Positions 25,333-25,549 of a stretch of 25,549 nucleotides of DNA are shown here, piece after piece. This DNA is from Steroidobacteraceae bacterium (GTDB lineage: Bacteria > Pseudomonadota > Gammaproteobacteria > Steroidobacterales > Steroidobacteraceae), in assembly GCA_013044085.1 (NCBI GenBank), contig JABEVI010000070.1:1-25549 (forward strand), read 5' to 3'. A program made the position numbers and the translations under genes. The notes below the pieces were generated by a model. The model ran no database searches and was not told where the DNA came from. It saw only the letters and a program-made list of their open reading frames with translations. Positions within the stretch are counted from its first letter, which is position 1, and every line of letters starts with the position of its first letter.

Positions 25333-25549
25333 TTACACCGCCACGGCTGGAATTGACGCGCGTCTGCGCGTCGCGGCGAAGCCGAGGCCGAGGAGGCCGG
25401 CGAAGAAGAGCGCGAGGCTGGCCGGTTCCGGCACCGACTCGTACGGCAGGGTGCCTACCTGGCCGGTGTCGCTGACTCCGAGGCCGCCGCTCAAGCCGCC
25501 ACTCAGAGCGCCGCTGCCGCTCTCAAGGCCCGAGCAGGATCCGGAGAGC
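25333..25549 (-). CDS. PEP-CTERM sorting-domain protein (C-terminal part only)
   Basis: The frame enters from the right edge and ends at TAA (25333-25335), so the last 71 residues are visible. It ends in VPEPASLALFFAGLLGLGFAATRRR plus ten residues (quoted in parts: VPEP motif, hydrophobic helix, basic tail), the PEP-CTERM signal recognised by exosortase (EpsH-type). Before it is a Ser-Gly-rich stretch (SGSGALSGGLSGG) with one Cys. Proteins with this tail are exported and processed at the envelope, often together with exopolysaccharide. The N-terminal domain, and so the function, is outside the window. The last gene of the corrinoid operon converges on it with a 5-nt gap. Confidence 0.88.
   Translation of the reverse strand, partial: LSGSCSGLESGSGALSGGLSGGLGVSDTGQVGTLPYESVPEPASLALFFAGLLGLGFAATRRRASIPAVAV

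Overview
This is a GC-rich, gene-dense window with about 18 protein genes and one split tRNA gene. Codon bias, a HrpB helicase, a periplasmic/outer-membrane protein set (TonB-dependent receptor, gamma-glutamyltransferase, a lipobox patatin) and a PEP-CTERM protein all indicate a Gram-negative proteobacterium. I would guess Gammaproteobacteria or a neighbouring group, but no marker in the window fixes the lineage.

Left part (1-3775). A VanZ-family membrane protein (cut by the window edge) and the helicase gene hrpB are read leftward and overlap as ATGA. Divergent from them is a tRNA-Ile(CAU) gene split in its anticodon loop by a 229-nt group I intron, which has its own P1-P9 fold and an unusual extra hairpin between P7 and P3. 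A strong -35/-10 promoter lies after the tRNA and runs almost directly into a perfect terminator hairpin.

Peptide and membrane section (3776-12123). A tightly packed operon encodes a TonB-dependent receptor, gamma-glutamyltransferase, a POT-family transporter and a SOUL heme-binding-like protein. Together they suggest uptake and periplasmic breakdown of gamma-glutamyl peptides such as glutathione. A patatin-like lipoprotein runs in the opposite direction and overlaps the SOUL gene. Next come the fluoride channel gene crcB and a DUF190 gene.

Envelope section (12170-17330). A large secreted protein of unknown function with a polyproline tail is followed by a GT39-type polyprenyl-phosphate-sugar-dependent glycosyltransferase. 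A GT2-GtrA fusion, likely a polyprenyl-phosphate sugar synthase, converges on it.

One-carbon section (17341-25327). Choline-sulfatase betC is divergent from a seven-gene, translationally coupled operon: corrinoid protein, DUF1638, a small 'virulence factor' family protein, an MTHFR C-terminal (MetV-like) protein, an MTHFR, a methyltetrahydrofolate:corrinoid methyltransferase and a 2Fe-2S/ASKHA corrinoid-reactivating protein. This is a complete set for moving methyl groups between a corrinoid protein and tetrahydrofolate and for keeping the corrinoid active. The substrate-specific methyltransferase, or a homocysteine methyltransferase, is not in the window. The neighbouring betC suggests a link to choline/betaine methyl groups; a split methionine synthase is the main alternative.

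Right edge. A PEP-CTERM protein (C-terminal part only) is encoded on the minus strand. The intergenic gaps are all under 300 bases and are described where they hold something.
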